Made by a program: the position numbers and the translations under genes
Part shown: positions 45,016 through 56,194 of the stretch, in pieces
Layout: each line of letters begins with the position of its first letter
Position numbering within the stretch: the first letter of the stretch is position 1
NCBI GenBank assembly: GCA_037178975.1
Contig: JASJZH010000001.1
Location: 3,782,001-3,846,000 of the forward strand
Length of the DNA: 64,000 bases
DNA from: Oscheius tipulae
Lineage: Eukaryota > Nematoda > Chromadorea > Rhabditida > Rhabditidae
Direction of reading: 5' to 3'
The notes under the pieces: model-generated
The model's input: the letters and a program-made list of their open reading frames with translations, nothing else
Databases searched by the model: none
What the model was told of the DNA's origin: nothing

Positions 45016-45829
45016 ATGGCGTCCTCGTCCAGTGCTGTCAGAACGTTGGCGACGGAGCTGAAAAATCTGAAGTCTGAACCGATTGAAGGCTTCACCATCA
45101 GTGCTACAGATGATGATCTTTTCGTTTGGAATGTTGGAATCTACGGGCCACCTGCCACTGTTTATCAGGCATAAACGAACATGTCTTTCTTTTATTATTA
45201 GGACTTTTAGGGAGGCTATTTCAAGGCGCTGATCAAATTCCCTCAAAACTACCCCTTCTCTCCGCCAACTGTCCGCTTTACCACGAAGTTGTGGCATCCG
45301 AATGTCTACGATAACGGAGATCTCTGCATCAGCATTCTTCACCCTCCCGTAGACGATCCCCACAGCGGCGAGTTGCCGTGCGAGAGATGGAATCCGACGC
45401 AGAGTGTACGCACCATCCTCATGTCCGTAATTTCTCTTCTCAACGAGCCGAACACGAGCTCCCCGGCTAATGTGGATGCTTCTGTCGCCTACAGGAAGTG
45501 GAAGGAAGGTTCCGACTCAGAATATGCTAATATTGTAAAGTAAGCTATTTTTTTCAACTCAAAAATACCTCGATGTTTCAGAAAGCAGGTAGAACATTCG
45601 AAAGTCGAGGCAGAGAAGGACGGCGTCAAAGTTCCGGAGACACTAGAAGAGTACTGCATCAAAACGATCCCGGTTCAAGCGGACGACGGTCTCGATGATA
45701 TCGGCATGGGTCAGTTCGTTTATCTACTTTTTTATGAAATTTAATTTTTCAGATGATGACATTTACTACGAGTCGGACTGCGATGAATACGATGACGAGG
45801 ACGACGACAGCGGTCAGGGTGAAAACTAG
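45016..45829 (+). CDS. UBE2R: CDC34/UBE2R ubiquitin-conjugating enzyme
   Basis: E2 enzyme of SCF ligases, building K48 ubiquitin chains. Start 45016 (MASSSSAVRTLATELKNLKS); stop TAG 45827-45829. The UBC fold is complete: GPPATVYQ|GGYFKALIKFPQ, HPNVYDNGDLCISILHPP with the active-site Cys, and the CDC34-specific acidic loop insertion PVDDPHSGELPCERWNPTQS. The C-terminal tail is acidic (DDIYYESDCDEYDDEDDDSG), as in CDC34, where it binds cullin. The intron at 45169-45210 must start with GC (CAG|GCATAA) to keep YQ|GGYFK, so it is a GC-AG intron. Others are about 42-46 bases. Confidence 0.95.
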
Positions 45830-46317
45830 TCAATTACCTCTTCAACTGATTCGAAAGATACGGGCAATCTCACAACTGTGTTAATTTTTCTCCCATTGCT
45901 GTAACATTTCCTCCGACTTTCCGGTGACGCACAATCTCTTCTTTCTTCTCACCTCTTTCATGTAGAAAACCTACCAAGCGCTCCCTGTTGCTCAAGCTCT
46001 GTACACGAAACTCGATATTTTTGATCACTTCCTGATTTTCTCGAACCTCTCAACTAGGCGTATTCGATGTTCAGATGAGGGTTTGTGAACGGTCCGAGTG
46101 TACAAACAAGCGGCCATTTCCTCCTATTTTTTCCTCAAAACTGTATATTACGACATTCACTTTCATTTGTTATTATCTATGAATATGTCCCGTTGGTGGA
46201 TTAAAACATTGAATTCCTTCTTTTTTTTTGTTCATTGTTCTATGCTTTTTATGCTCTTGTACCTAATACGAACCTCTCAGTTTTAACTCCATGCCGCATT
46301 AGCAGTAAAAATCTACG

Positions 46318-46687
46318 ATGAGTCGTCGTCAGAACCCGTCAGATTTCCTAAAGCAGATCATCGGCAAACCTGTGGTTGTGAAGCTGAACTCCGGAGTCGA
46401 CTACCGAGGAATCCTGGCCTGTCTCGATGGGTGAGCCTTTAAGCGAATAGTAGTGTTAAAATAGTGTTTTTTGCCGCGAGAGGAAAGGTGCGTAAGGATG
46501 ATTAGTGCTGCGTTGCTCCTATGATGATTCCTGAAATCTCTTTTCCCCGATAACTTTAGTTTTCAGCTTCATGAACATCGCTCTCGAACAGACGGAAGAG
46601 TACAGCAACGGTCAGCTGAAGAGCAAGTACGGTGATGCCTTCATCCGCGGCAACAACGTGCTCTACATCTCGACATTAAAACGATGA
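46318..46687 (+). CDS. LSM6: LSm6, Sm-like RNA-binding subunit
   Basis: Subunit of the LSm1-7 (mRNA decapping) and LSm2-8 (U6 snRNA) rings. Two exons, 46318-46430 and 46567-46687; stop TGA 46685-46687; about 77 residues. Sm1 motif is GKPVVVKLNSGVDYRGILAC and Sm2 is DAFIRGNNVLYIST, both typical of LSm6; FMNIALEQTEEYSNGQLKS lies between. The intron is about 136 bases. A CTCTCAG acceptor 38 bases before the ATG suggests a trans-spliced or spliced 5'UTR. Confidence 0.95.
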
Positions 46688-47272
46688 AGAGTCCTTCCTT
46701 CCAAATGAAATTGACCATTTCCGCCTTTATTCTATTTTCTTCCTTGTTGATTCCTCTCGAATTGTTACATCTCATCTCCATAACCGGGGTCTATCCGGAT
46801 CTTTGATTTTATTACCGTTTCTAGTAAAACTACGTGTCAATTGTTCAACTTTCGAAGATTTTATCGATCGTTGGTCGCGTTTAGGCGCGAACAGAGCAGA
46901 CGACTCGTAAAAACGTGCGGCAGACGGCGGGTTCGGTAACTTTTCGAAATTTACACTGTCAATTTCCGCTCGCTCTTGTTCAACGAGGATGACTTGCTTT
47001 TTCCTTGCTTTTTATGGCTGCCTTGGAGTAAAAAATTTTTCTATCGTCGTCAAATGCGGAAAACGTTTCGCAACACATTTTTCGGAATGATGAACGAGGA
47101 AATGGCTTTTGCTCCATTTTTTGTAACTTCAACCAACTTTTACTCAATTCTGCTCTCTGTATTCTAATCCTGTCATTGCTTTTTCGTGTTGTGTTTTCAT
47201 TCAATCAATTTTGTGTTTCAGGCTATTCAGCTGTCTCATCGACTTGTGCGCCGTTCTGACCCCTCTGGAGTT
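46688..47272. other. Intergenic region between LSM6 and the zinc/coiled-coil gene
   Basis: Contains the LSM6 3' end and the leader of the next gene, whose likely acceptor TGTGTTTCAG lies at 47212-47221. Short open frames on both strands around 46976-47204 have no homology. Confidence 0.45.
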
Positions 47273-49256
47273 ATGAATTACACCCTTCCGAAAAGTTTTG
47301 ACGATAATCAGGTATTTTTATTTGACGCTAGCACAACAAACTTGCAAACGTTTGAATTGATCCAGAAAAGAATGAAGAGACCATTCGCTTTTTTAGGCGT
47401 GAACCGACTGAGCAGTGGTGATGACGTCGGAATCTGCCTGTATTGAGCTGATAGCGAATAGCTTATTTCGAAATATTAACCTCCAAAAAGCTGTAAGCTG
47501 CCATCTTGCGCCAGAACAATTAACAAGCAAATTACAGCAGACGCGTGATCTTCTCGTTTGCCCAATTTGTCGGGCCGGACTCGAGGCTCTTCAGCTGCAG
47601 AAGGACGACAAAGGCAACCAGACCATCTGGTGGGTCTGTAAGAACACCATCGAACAGGTATATTCATTTGTAATTGGTTTTTCTCATACCACCCATTCCA
47701 GAAATGCTCGTTCCCTGGCGAAATTCCTCCCGAAGTGTTTTGGGTGCAGCGTACGAAAGAAGAATGTGAATCTGGCTACATACCTCCTCCAAACAAGGAG
47801 AAGCTTCCGCGAGAGACGTGGCACCTCTATCCGACCATTTTTCCTAACCTGCCAGTCTTGCCACCTCATCCAGAGACTGGAGAATCTTCTTTGTTAGTTC
47901 GTAAGTTTTCCTCATTTGTCCTCTTGGATAACTGATGTTCTAGAAGCCACTTTTGATACGCGAGACGCCTCTCTAGCTTCCGATATTTCCTCAATTGATG
48001 GTCGAAGTAGTAGCAGTCATGTAAGTTGTACTTTCTTCTTTTTCACGAACTGAATCTGTAGGACACCTCGGTGATTCCAATTGAACGAAATCCGTCTGAT
48101 GCTATGGTAGGCGGCTCTAACTCTTACACGACAAACGAGTCCAATGCGTCGACAGTTAATCAGAGAGAAAGTAGGTCTTTAACAAACGTTTCATAATGTA
48201 TATCAAAGTTTTATGTTTCTAATCTTCCATTTGCAGACCTCGTTCCCACCAATACGACGGCACCAGCCAGAAAACGCCCTGCCGATGGTTCCTTCATCCA
48301 AGCTACTCCAGAAAAACGACATTTCTTGCAACAACTTCACGAACAGCTGAAAAATGGTGGATTGGACGAGGAGGAGCTGTTAAAACTGTCGGAGAAAATA
48401 AAAGAAATGGAGAGGAAGGAAGAACCTCTATCGGAATCAGATCTTCTTCATCTGGGAGAATTCATTCGACAGGACGACTACACTGACAGTATTCGTCAAA
48501 GGATTCCGGATCTGTCAGCCGCAGATGTCACTCGAATTATCAAACAAAAGCCGACTACTGAAAAATTTGGAATTTTGAACGGTGCTCGTTTGCAGGGAGC
48601 TAAAACTGCAACCGAATTCTTGAAACTGCTCGGTCTATCCGGTGCTCCTGTTACGACCGGTAACAAATGGAGGACGGAGACGAGAGAACAAGTTGACAAC
48701 GTTCTGGTTCGTTTTCCCCCTCTTTCTTGAAAAATATACATTTTCAGCGGAAAGCTGCCAAAGAGACAAAGAAGTCCATGGATCGAATGACCCAAAAAAG
48801 AAGAATTGCGGAAGTTACACCGAATTCGTTGAGGGCAGTCATTTTCCCGTCTTCGACAAAACAACCGGATGCTGAGAGACAGAGACAGCTGGAGAAGGAG
48901 TGTGAACTGAAGACGAAGGCTCTCATTCAGTCCAAAGTATGTTTCACTTTTATTCTTTTAATGATTCCCAATTTCAGCTGAAACAGCGTCAGGAGGCGGA
49001 GAAACACGCTCTTTTGGCCGAGAAACATCGTCTAGAAGAACTACAAAGGCTCCGTCTACAACAGACGATCCAAGAACCATCTTCCGAGCTACCTGTCCAT
49101 ACTTCCTACTCGGAGCCCTTCCCTAGCAGTACGGCTCGAGATAGACACTACAGCCTCCAGAGCTATGACGGTTTCAATCACGACTACCCCGTCCCTTCTG
49201 CTGATTTTGATGATCTCTTCGATAATTTGGACTCTTACGAAATAGACCTCCGGTAA
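47273..49256 (+). CDS. Uncharacterised nuclear-looking protein with Cys-pair zinc motif and coiled coils
   Basis: Start MNYTLPKSFDDNQ (47273), spliced at about 47537 to QTRDLLVCPICRAGLEALQ; stop TAA after EIDLR at 49254-49256; roughly 450-470 residues. CPIC, WWVCKN and EQKCSFPGEIPP form a probable four-Cys zinc site (about 47560-47720), followed by LPRETWHLYPTIFPNLPVLP. Then come a Ser/Thr-rich region, a long charged helical region (EEELLKLSEKIKEMERKEEP), FGILNGARLQGAKTATEFLK, a basic Lys/Arg segment and a coiled coil (EAEKHALLAEKHRLEELQRL), with an acidic C-terminus (DFDDLFDNLDSYEID). Composition suits a nuclear protein. I do not recognise the family. AATAAA at 49278. ATG5 follows 289 bp downstream on the same strand. 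Confidence 0.7.
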
Positions 49257-49545
49257 TATAGACTCTTATGAATCATCAATAAAGTCTATTCCCTAGTCCC
49301 GAAACAATCTCATACTCGTCGACCCTCCTCTTTTTAATTTTCATTTTTATACGGGAAACATGTTGTCACTCTTCGTTTCGAAACCCTTGTTTTGCTAGTT
49401 CATTTCCAGTATTAGTGTTATCTCAGTTGTTCATCCTTGTATGCTCAAAGTAAACTATTTTTATTCATTGGGAAAGAGTTTGGGAAGGATTGGGAGCTCC
49501 AATGATGCTTTAGTTTCTACAAGGAAGAAATATTTTTGAAATAGG

Positions 49546-50479
49546 ATGACCAATGATTACGAGGTGGCGAGGAAAACGTGGGAATCGCATGTGCCGGTGG
49601 AGATTTCTCTGGAAGGAGCCAGCGCCGAAATGCGTCCCTTCTACATGATGATTCCTCGATGTTCTTATTTCGGTCTTCAGCTTCAAAGAGTTTGCTTGTG
49701 TTCTGACTTTTCCATCAATTTCTTGGCAGATCATTCAATATTTCACTTCCCTGGATGATTGTCCTCAACTTGATCCTGCCAATCTTGTCCTGGACTGCAT
49801 GGGCATTCTCGTCAAGACCTACTACCCAGTCGGAGTACTTTATGATCTTCACAGAACGGCTGGGAACGACGTCTTGGCCTTTACGTTGAGGTTCGTCTTT
49901 TTCAAGAGAATAGAAGACAAATAAATACAGAAATAAGCGAGGAGACGAGGCAGTAGTCGCTCCCAGCCACGTTCTCGAGTCGATGTTCATGCAGTCAGTC
50001 AAGGAGGCCGATTTCTTGAAGAGAAAGGCAGATGTGATCACGGCGATGAAGAAGGAGGATCATCATCAACTGTGGAGCGGCGTGGCACATTGTGAGTATT
50101 TTCCTCTTTTTAAAATTTTTTTTTTTAATTTAGACAAATTCGACGATTTCTGGAACGTGAATAGACGACTGGTCGAGAACCACGACGGAAAGCCGTTTCT
50201 TCACTGCCCTCTCAGATTCTATGAAGGTGTACAGCCTTTTCGACAGGTCAGTCCTTTTCCCTTTCAAACACTTCCCTGAAGATTCCTCTTATTCCGGCCA
50301 AGGAATCTGGCGACCCAGTACTTCTAAGTGACGCTCTTGCCCTTGTCTTTCCTGATACGGATCTCTCCACGCGACAGGTTATAAGTCAAGGAATTCCTCT
50401 GCCTCTGGACACGCCGATCAGCTATCTAGCTGCCAACATCTGCTATCCGGACAACTTCGTCCACATTGTGATTGTCTAG
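49546..50479 (+). CDS. ATG5: Autophagy protein ATG5
   Basis: Acceptor of the ATG12 ubiquitin-like protein; with ATG16 it promotes LC3 lipidation. Start 49546 (MTNDYEVARKTWESHVPVEI), directly after AAATAG|G; stop TAG 50477-50479. Family-wide features are RKTWESHVPVEISLEG, FYMMIPRCSYFGLQL, KTYYPVGVLYDLH, and MQSVKEADFLKRKADVITAM, which holds the Lys equivalent to human K130 (LKRK versus LKHK). KKEDHHQLWSGVAH, FDDFWNVNRRLVE and the C-terminal LSYPDNFLHI-like NICYPDNFVHIVIV also fit. Five or six short introns. Length near the human 275 residues. It is on the same strand as its neighbours on both sides. Confidence 0.94.
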
Positions 50480-50630
50480 CCATATTTTACGTTGTACCTT
50501 TTCATGTTTGTACATAAAAATGAGTTATTTCTTCCTCGTTTAATTTGATTCTTGCTTCGTATTTCGAACAATTATCTGCTTCATTTCAACTAAATTACTC
50601 TCAAGCTCGACAAGCTTCCGGCCCGGTGAA

Positions 50631-51717
50631 ATGAGCTCGTTCCGAGTCTTCGTGTGGGATCCGGCCCTTCTCGTTAGTCAGATGATTTCCATGCAGACGA
50701 TTTTCTACACTGTCGAGGCGGCCTGTCTTGTCGTCTACAGTTTTTTCACCAGTTACGAAGCCAACATGTCCACAATTTTTGCAATTCAAGTATGTTCTCC
50801 TGTTCCTCTGTTTGTAAACATAATTTTACAGGTTTCTAGAGGAGGAATAGTGACGCAACTAGTTGCCAGTATGATCTGCGCAATTGCTCTTTCAATTGTC
50901 GTCCAAAGAGCCAAACAGTGCCTCGATTTCGCCTGCACTCTTCATGTCATTCATTGCCTGTAGGTCTTTTTAGTACGATCAGATAATCGAAAGGTACTTA
51001 TCGGACTTCATATTCAACTATGCTGATCATTCCAGTCTTTCATGGCTTCGTAAGCATTGTGCGCGTAGTCACTTCTCATGCCCCCAGATGTTTTGATATA
51101 ATTCATGAACTATTCTTCATCACCTCTCTCCATGAGGAAAGCTCCGTATGCCTGGGATGCCTGAAACTCGAAATTTTATTTTTCTAACAGTAAGAGAGAT
51201 AGGAGACTCATTGAAACATCACGAAGATGTGTTCGTTCACCCGCGCTACATTCATTGCCTGGAAGTTTCTCTCATACGCCTCGTCGACTCCTGGAACATC
51301 TCTTATGTCCCCCATTGGCTCAGCTACGAAATCTTGGAGTTTTTGGATCGTCGACATTGTTGTCTGATTCTCACTCATCCTGAATTCCTATGATTTAGAT
51401 TCTTGTTTTGATTAATTACTTTGTTGAAAAAGAACTGGCATTTACGAAACCTAAATTAGAGCCAATATTATATTTGTTTACCATGACATGATAGCGCTGC
51501 GGAAGCGTTGTTCTGCAGTATTTCATTGCTTTAGCTTCTCTTAATGTTTCTAATTCAGGATCTGCTTTGTCTACTCCCGCGGAATTGCCACACAGCCCAC
51601 ATTCTGGATTCTACAAATTGTCTCGGCCACCGTCTGCACAATATTCGGCGAGTACATGTGCATGCGGATCGAATCCCAGGAAATACGTCTCGGTCAACCC
51701 TCCAAATACGACCTGTG
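50631..51717 (+). CDS. SYS1: Golgi membrane protein SYS1
   Basis: Four-helix Golgi protein that recruits ARFRP1/Arl3 to the trans-Golgi. Start 50631 (MSSFRVFVWDPALLVSQMIS, matching the SYS1 WDP..L.SQI.. opening). Exon 2 has RGGIVTQLVASMICAIALSI and AKQCLDFACTLHVIHCL (SYS1 KQCLDF.VT.H..H). The last exon, 51559-51717, reads CFVYSRGIATQPTFWILQIV and TIFGEYMCMRIESQEIRLG, stop TGA 51715-51717. Hydrophobic helices are as expected. The final intron, 50960-51558, is 599 bp, far above the local norm, and holds a BAF-like gene on the other strand. Confidence 0.92.
51014..51378 (-). pseudogene. BAF/BANF1-like gene with in-frame stop, nested in a SYS1 intron
   Basis: Minus-strand exon 51378 onward (MSENQTTMSTIQKLQDFVAE, PMGDIRDVPGVDEAYE) matches the barrier-to-autointegration factor N-terminus (human QKHRDFVAEPMG). 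After an intron of about 90 bases with GTTTCAG acceptor, the second exon reads ASQAYGAFLMERGDEE, then TAG at 51112-51110. It continues in frame as FMNYIKTSGG...AMKDWNDQHS to TGA at 51016-51014, aligning with BAF DEDLFREWLK...LREWCDAFL. The TAG sits where family members have Leu, consistent with a TTG-to-TAG change. BAF is a small dimeric DNA- and LEM-domain-binding chromatin protein. The copy also lacks a few residues before the stop and has a divergent helix-hairpin-helix. It may be a decaying duplicate, a truncated gene or a sequence error. Confidence 0.65.
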
Positions 51718-51838
51718 AATTTAAAAAAAAGTATAATTTACTTTACGGGTGTGGAAATAATATAATTTATATGTTCACGACTTCAAATCACAGAAAGGGG
51801 ATAGACGGGGGATAATACTGACATATTATGAGGAACGG

Positions 51839-53275
51839 TTACAATGACTTCAGCTGGGCCATCAAATCTGCCAGACTCGGCTGGCCAGACGTCGGCTCCT
51901 GGTCTTCTTCGGGCAGAGAGGCGGTTTTGGGAACTTCGTATGCTAGACGGATTCCACCACTGCCGACCAAGATGGGACCGGTTTCCTCGAAAACTGACTC
52001 GTCGACTAGCTCTGAACAATAGAATAGTTTTGTAGAAGAAAGACGACTAACCAATTCCGAACTCGTTGGATTCGTGAACGACGGCTGGTTCTTCGATTAC
52101 TGATGGGACTTCTATGACTTCTTCAGCCTTCCTCTTGGCGTAATCGACCTGTCGCTGACGGCAGGAACGTTCTTCACACTGCGGATTTGGCTTCATTTCC
52201 TCGCGAGGGAAGAAATCAACGAGGGCATTGTAGCCGACATACATCGACACTTTACCGAAATTGAGAAGGAATCTGAAGGAAAATGATAGGGAGAAGAGAA
52301 GAACAATGTACTTTAGAGCATTTTGGACCAGAAAGCCAGCAATGATGGCCATCGTTGTGGGCAGACTGGCAGCACAGACGCCCTCCCTTTTCAACGTTTT
52401 TTCGCTGATTCCTTCGGCAACGACGAGCGGTGGGAGACACTAAATGCGGTCATGCGAGTGAGAAATATAGGTAACTGACAGCAAAACAGGCGGTTCTTCC
52501 GGGCTCGAGATATTGGATGTGCCCAGAGACTGCATTCTCACTGACTCCTGACTCCATCCATATCTGATTTTCTTCGTTGCAGGCCGTGTTGACAGTCATC
52601 CGGGCTTCGTAGTTATCGACGCAGCTCAGGACGAGATCCACGCGGCCACCGGTCAAGGAACCTTCTCGAAGACGCTGGACAAATGTGTTGAAATTGTCGA
52701 TTGTGGTGATGTTGAAGTTGTGAGTCTCGAATTCGACGTCCGGATTGATGTGTCTGAAATTGTATTGTAACACAAAGTTCTGAAAACCTACTGAAGGGTA
52801 TCTCTGGCAGCTTCGACCTTGCTCAATCCACTTTGATGAGGCTGGTAGAAGAGACGATTCATGTTGGCCAGCTCGACTTTGTCGTAGTCGAAGAGAATTA
52901 TCTTGCCGAGTCCGCAACGGGTCAGCATTTCGGCCACTACGGATCCAACTCCTGAAATTGGAAAGAATGCAACACAAAGCGGTCTTACCTCCAACACCTA
53001 CGACTGCAACGGTCTTCTCCCGGATCTTCTCGTAGTCTTCCACGACGCCCATTTTTTTCAGCGCCATCAGTCGACTGTAAGGATTTGAGTCGACGACCTG
53101 AGTATCAAGAAATATGAATTAAGAGTTAGAATGTTACCTCGGCGCTCATCTTGGATATTTTCTCTCGGGTGACTGGGACCGTGGAGGAGTGAGTCTCGTT
53201 GACCGTCTTCATTTCCTTCAGCAGGCTCTCAGTTTTCTTTTGCGCCGTGCTCCAATCTGTATCGGTTTCCGACAT
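51839..53275 (-). CDS. UBA5: UBA5, E1 enzyme for UFM1
   Basis: Activates UFM1 for ufmylation, mainly at the ER. Start 53275 ([20 protein letters not shown]), with CTTTCAG immediately before the ATG; stop 51841-51839. The adenylation domain includes [82 protein letters not shown] and [20 protein letters not shown]. The catalytic-Cys segment is [30 protein letters not shown] supplies part of the zinc site. The C-terminal tail ([29 protein letters not shown]) matches the UFC1-binding end of UBA5. Introns are short. Confidence 0.95.
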
Positions 53276-53445
53276 CTGAAAGATTAATTTTAGTGTCGAT
53301 CGAAGGTTAATTTCATGAAAAATGTAATGAAATCGAACGAAAAACCAGTTGCGGGATGAAATCGTGTATTGTCACTTATTCTTAAAGTACAGAAACGTCG
53401 CGAAATTCGAACGCATTGAAGTGTGATCTTTTGTTCCGTTTTTTT

Positions 53446-53761
53446 GGTAGTTATAAAGGAGGCACCACGGTACGATTTGACGCAATATTGCGTATCGAAT
53501 GAATATAGCATTTTATGCATTTTTCACCGCGTTTAACCTATTTTTCCGGCTCAAAAGTGGGTTTAATCGATTCAGCGTGAAAATCTACTTTAGACGTGTT
53601 TATTAGACGACAGTCTACTAGAAAATTGAAACCATTGGGTAGAAGACTGCTCTCGTTGTTTTCAATTTCTCCATCTTTTTTGACCTTCAAGTGCACATTA
53701 CTAGTATAAAATGACGCAGTTTTGCGTCAAGTCGAACCGTGATGCCTCCTTTACAACTACC
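53446..53761. mobile_element. MITE, 316 bp, with about 49-bp terminal inverted repeats
   Basis: Left end GGTAGTTATAAAGGAGGCAC, continuing CACGGTACGATTTGACGCAA, matches the reverse complement of the right end (GGTAGTTGTAAAGGAGGCAT, then CACGGTTCGACTTGACGCAA) with six or seven mismatches over about 49 bases. No coding capacity. Both ends abut T runs (seven T before, eight after), so a T-rich target-site duplication is possible but not provable. Internal 17-mer GTTTAATCGATTCAGCG (53561-53577) and flanks are shared with the element at 30367-30748, marking one family. It sits about 170 bp upstream of UBA5. Confidence 0.85.
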
Positions 53762-54250
53762 TTTTTTTTCCTACCGTGTCTCTTATTTTCCCTGCAAAAA
53801 AATCTAAAAAGGCACTTTTACGAACCTGCTGTTGCGCACAGAAACATGTCTTAGACCTTATACTGCAAAAACTCGAACAATGTTGGTTGTTTTGAGACTT
53901 CCTTTCTAAAACTATAGGAAGGATAAACGGAAGCACGTAAATATAGAATGTCTAGTTGGAGGCAGCCGTGTTTCACAGAAACATGCTCCAATGACACGCC
54001 GACTACACTCCTTTGTCTTCTTGAGGCCCCCGAGGGTTCAGTCCTTCAATTTTCGAAGAATTTGAACTAGGAAATATAGTATTTCTATCTTTCCAGAATT
54101 ACCAGAGATAACACGGAAAATGTGAGATCGTTATTGAAACAAATAATCCGTAGTACTAACCGTTTCCACTCCCCTTTGTTTTACCTCTTCTCTTCCTATA
54201 CTCAGTTCTTCAACAATAATTTCAGGCTGTCTCATTTGGGTCGCCTCCCG
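53762..54250. other. Intergenic region between MITE and guanylate kinase
   Basis: AT-rich; no gene is supported. A minus/plus promoter region for UBA5 and guanylate kinase. Just before 54251 lies AATAATTTCAG, a likely acceptor for the guanylate kinase leader. Confidence 0.5.
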
Positions 54251-56194
54251 ATGCTTATTCGTCCGGCTACGGCGCTGCAGTCGACAGTTCTACCCGCTGC
54301 CATGAGCACCAACGTCGCAGCCGGTGATACAGGTTAGTTCGAATAATTTAAAGAGTTCTGGTTCTGAAAAATTGAGAAAGTCGAGTGCTATCCATGTCCT
54401 CACTTTTAAAAAGTAAACGCTGTAGCCGGACGAATAAGTATGTCGTATCATCAGTAAACGACTGCTTAAATTAAAACCTTTAGCTGACGTTTACATTCCT
54501 CCCACGTGCACTAATTTATCAGAATTCTCCGAGCGAGAAGGCTATCAGTTAAATTATCACCCTTTGCGCGCCGCTCTGTCGATTTTTTTGCTGCCGATCT
54601 CCAGCCACCCGCAACATTGAAGCTGATAAGCCCCCTGGAACAGCTCCGAATGTAGAAGTTTCACTTAAAAACTGTCCTCAGAGCCACTTTCTCTGCGTCT
54701 CTCTATATGGGAATTCTCTCATTTTGTATGGGTTAACGTGGCAGTCGTGTTGGTATGTGAACAGTCTCTCTGACTTTGCTCATGTTCAACAAAATTCTGT
54801 TAGTTATTCACACAGATTTCTTTCCCAATCCGCTCAATTCGTTTCAAATGAATTTGGAAGCCTCACATTCTCCCGCAAAGATGAGTAATATCCGCTGTTT
54901 ACGCAGTCCTCGTATCAGCTGCTTAACTATATCTCCGGCCTCTGGATAATTCATTCTCTCTCCGCTCTAATGTCTTCCCGTCATAAGCTCTCGAGAGCTG
55001 GATTATCAGTCACGCTATATATAAGGCAGATCGGCCTTCCTCTTCCAGCCTCTTTCCATCAGTTTTTCCGCCTAATTGGGTGAGCGTTGGGGTTGCTGAC
55101 CTCTGGCCTAACACTCGTTTTAGTATCTCGCCCCTATGTGCCCTCAGTTGACCCGGACGCGGGCGGTCATCTCACCCGCTCATCTGTCCCCACGCTGGCA
55201 GCCGTTCTTGCATTTGAACAGTCCTCTTTGCCAAGTGTCACCGTATAGACAGAACCAAACGCCCGGAAAACTTTACGAAAGATTTCGATTACAAACAGTC
55301 AGATTTGTGCTCACTGTTCCAAATGTTCAAGATCTCTTTTTCTACACTTTTCCCCAACGCACACATAGAAAACAGTCTAACACGTGCAAACCGTCTCAAA
55401 AAGATTGCAGCTGTGATGCTCCTCCCACGGAATATCTAAGTTTAGCCAGTTATTTGCAGCATCTTGCTCCATGTCGCCCAGCCGGATAATCGTTCTCTCT
55501 GGACCGAGCGGAGGAGGGAAGTCCACGATTCTTACCAGAGCCATGCAGGCTCATCCAAATGCCTTCGCCTTCTCCGTCTCCCGTTAGTTTGTTTTGCGAA
55601 AGTGGTGTGAGCAGTTTATTTTAGATACGACGAGAAAGCCACGAGCTGGAGAAGAGAACGGGACTCATTACTGGTTCGTCACTAGAGAGGAGATTGATCG
55701 CATGATCGCGAACAACGAATTCCTCGAATACGCGACATTTGGAGGAAACACTTACGGGACCAGGTTCGTATACTCTTCTGTTTTAAAAAGTGTACATTTC
55801 AAGCAAAAAGGCTGTCGAAGATGTCGGAAAACACGGTCGAATCTGCGTGCTGGATCTGGAGCTCCAGGGAGTTCGATCGATCAAGGCCAGCCATCTTCAG
55901 GCCAAGTACATTCTGATTCGGCCACCTTCTATCGCAGTTTTGGAGGAGAGATTGAAACTTCGAGGGTCAGAGACCGAGGAGAGTCTCAAGAAGAGACTTT
56001 TGCACGCCGAGGAAGACCTCGAAGCGGGTGTGTTTTTTCTTTATTGAATGTAAAAGAATATCTTTTCAGTAAAGAAGGATCCTTCCCTCTTCGACCACGT
56101 CATCGTAAACGATGATCTCGAGAAGGCCTACAGCGAGTTTTTAGTCGCACTACGTGAAGATCTGGCCAATCAGCAGAAAAATAATCACAAGTAA
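54251..56194 (+). CDS. GUK1: Guanylate kinase, with a possible mitochondrial first exon
   Basis: Converts GMP to GDP with ATP. Exon 1, 54251-54332 ([20 protein letters not shown]), splices over a 1,127-bp intron to 55460 ([20 protein letters not shown]). The kinase is complete: P-loop [58 protein letters not shown] and the lid region [13 protein letters not shown]; stop TAA 56192-56194. Exon 1 is rich in Arg/Ala/Ser/Thr without early acidic residues, like a mitochondrial presequence. A second Met (55471, MSPSRIIV) would give the standard cytosolic enzyme, and a TATATATAAG box lies inside intron 1. So two products from two promoters are plausible. Confidence 0.9.
55016..55025 (+). promoter_or_regulatory. 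TATA box inside guanylate kinase intron 1
   Basis: TATATATAAG about 430 bases upstream of exon 2. It is followed by a GTGAGC donor near 55080 and a TCGTTTTAG acceptor near 55123, which could bound a 5'UTR exon of a second, shorter transcript starting at Met 55471. Confidence 0.45.

Noticed and set aside
49546-53275. Functional ubiquitin-like gene cluster (UBE2R, ATG5, UBA5)
   Set aside because: They act in three different pathways, lie on both strands and are interspersed with unrelated genes; chance proximity is enough.
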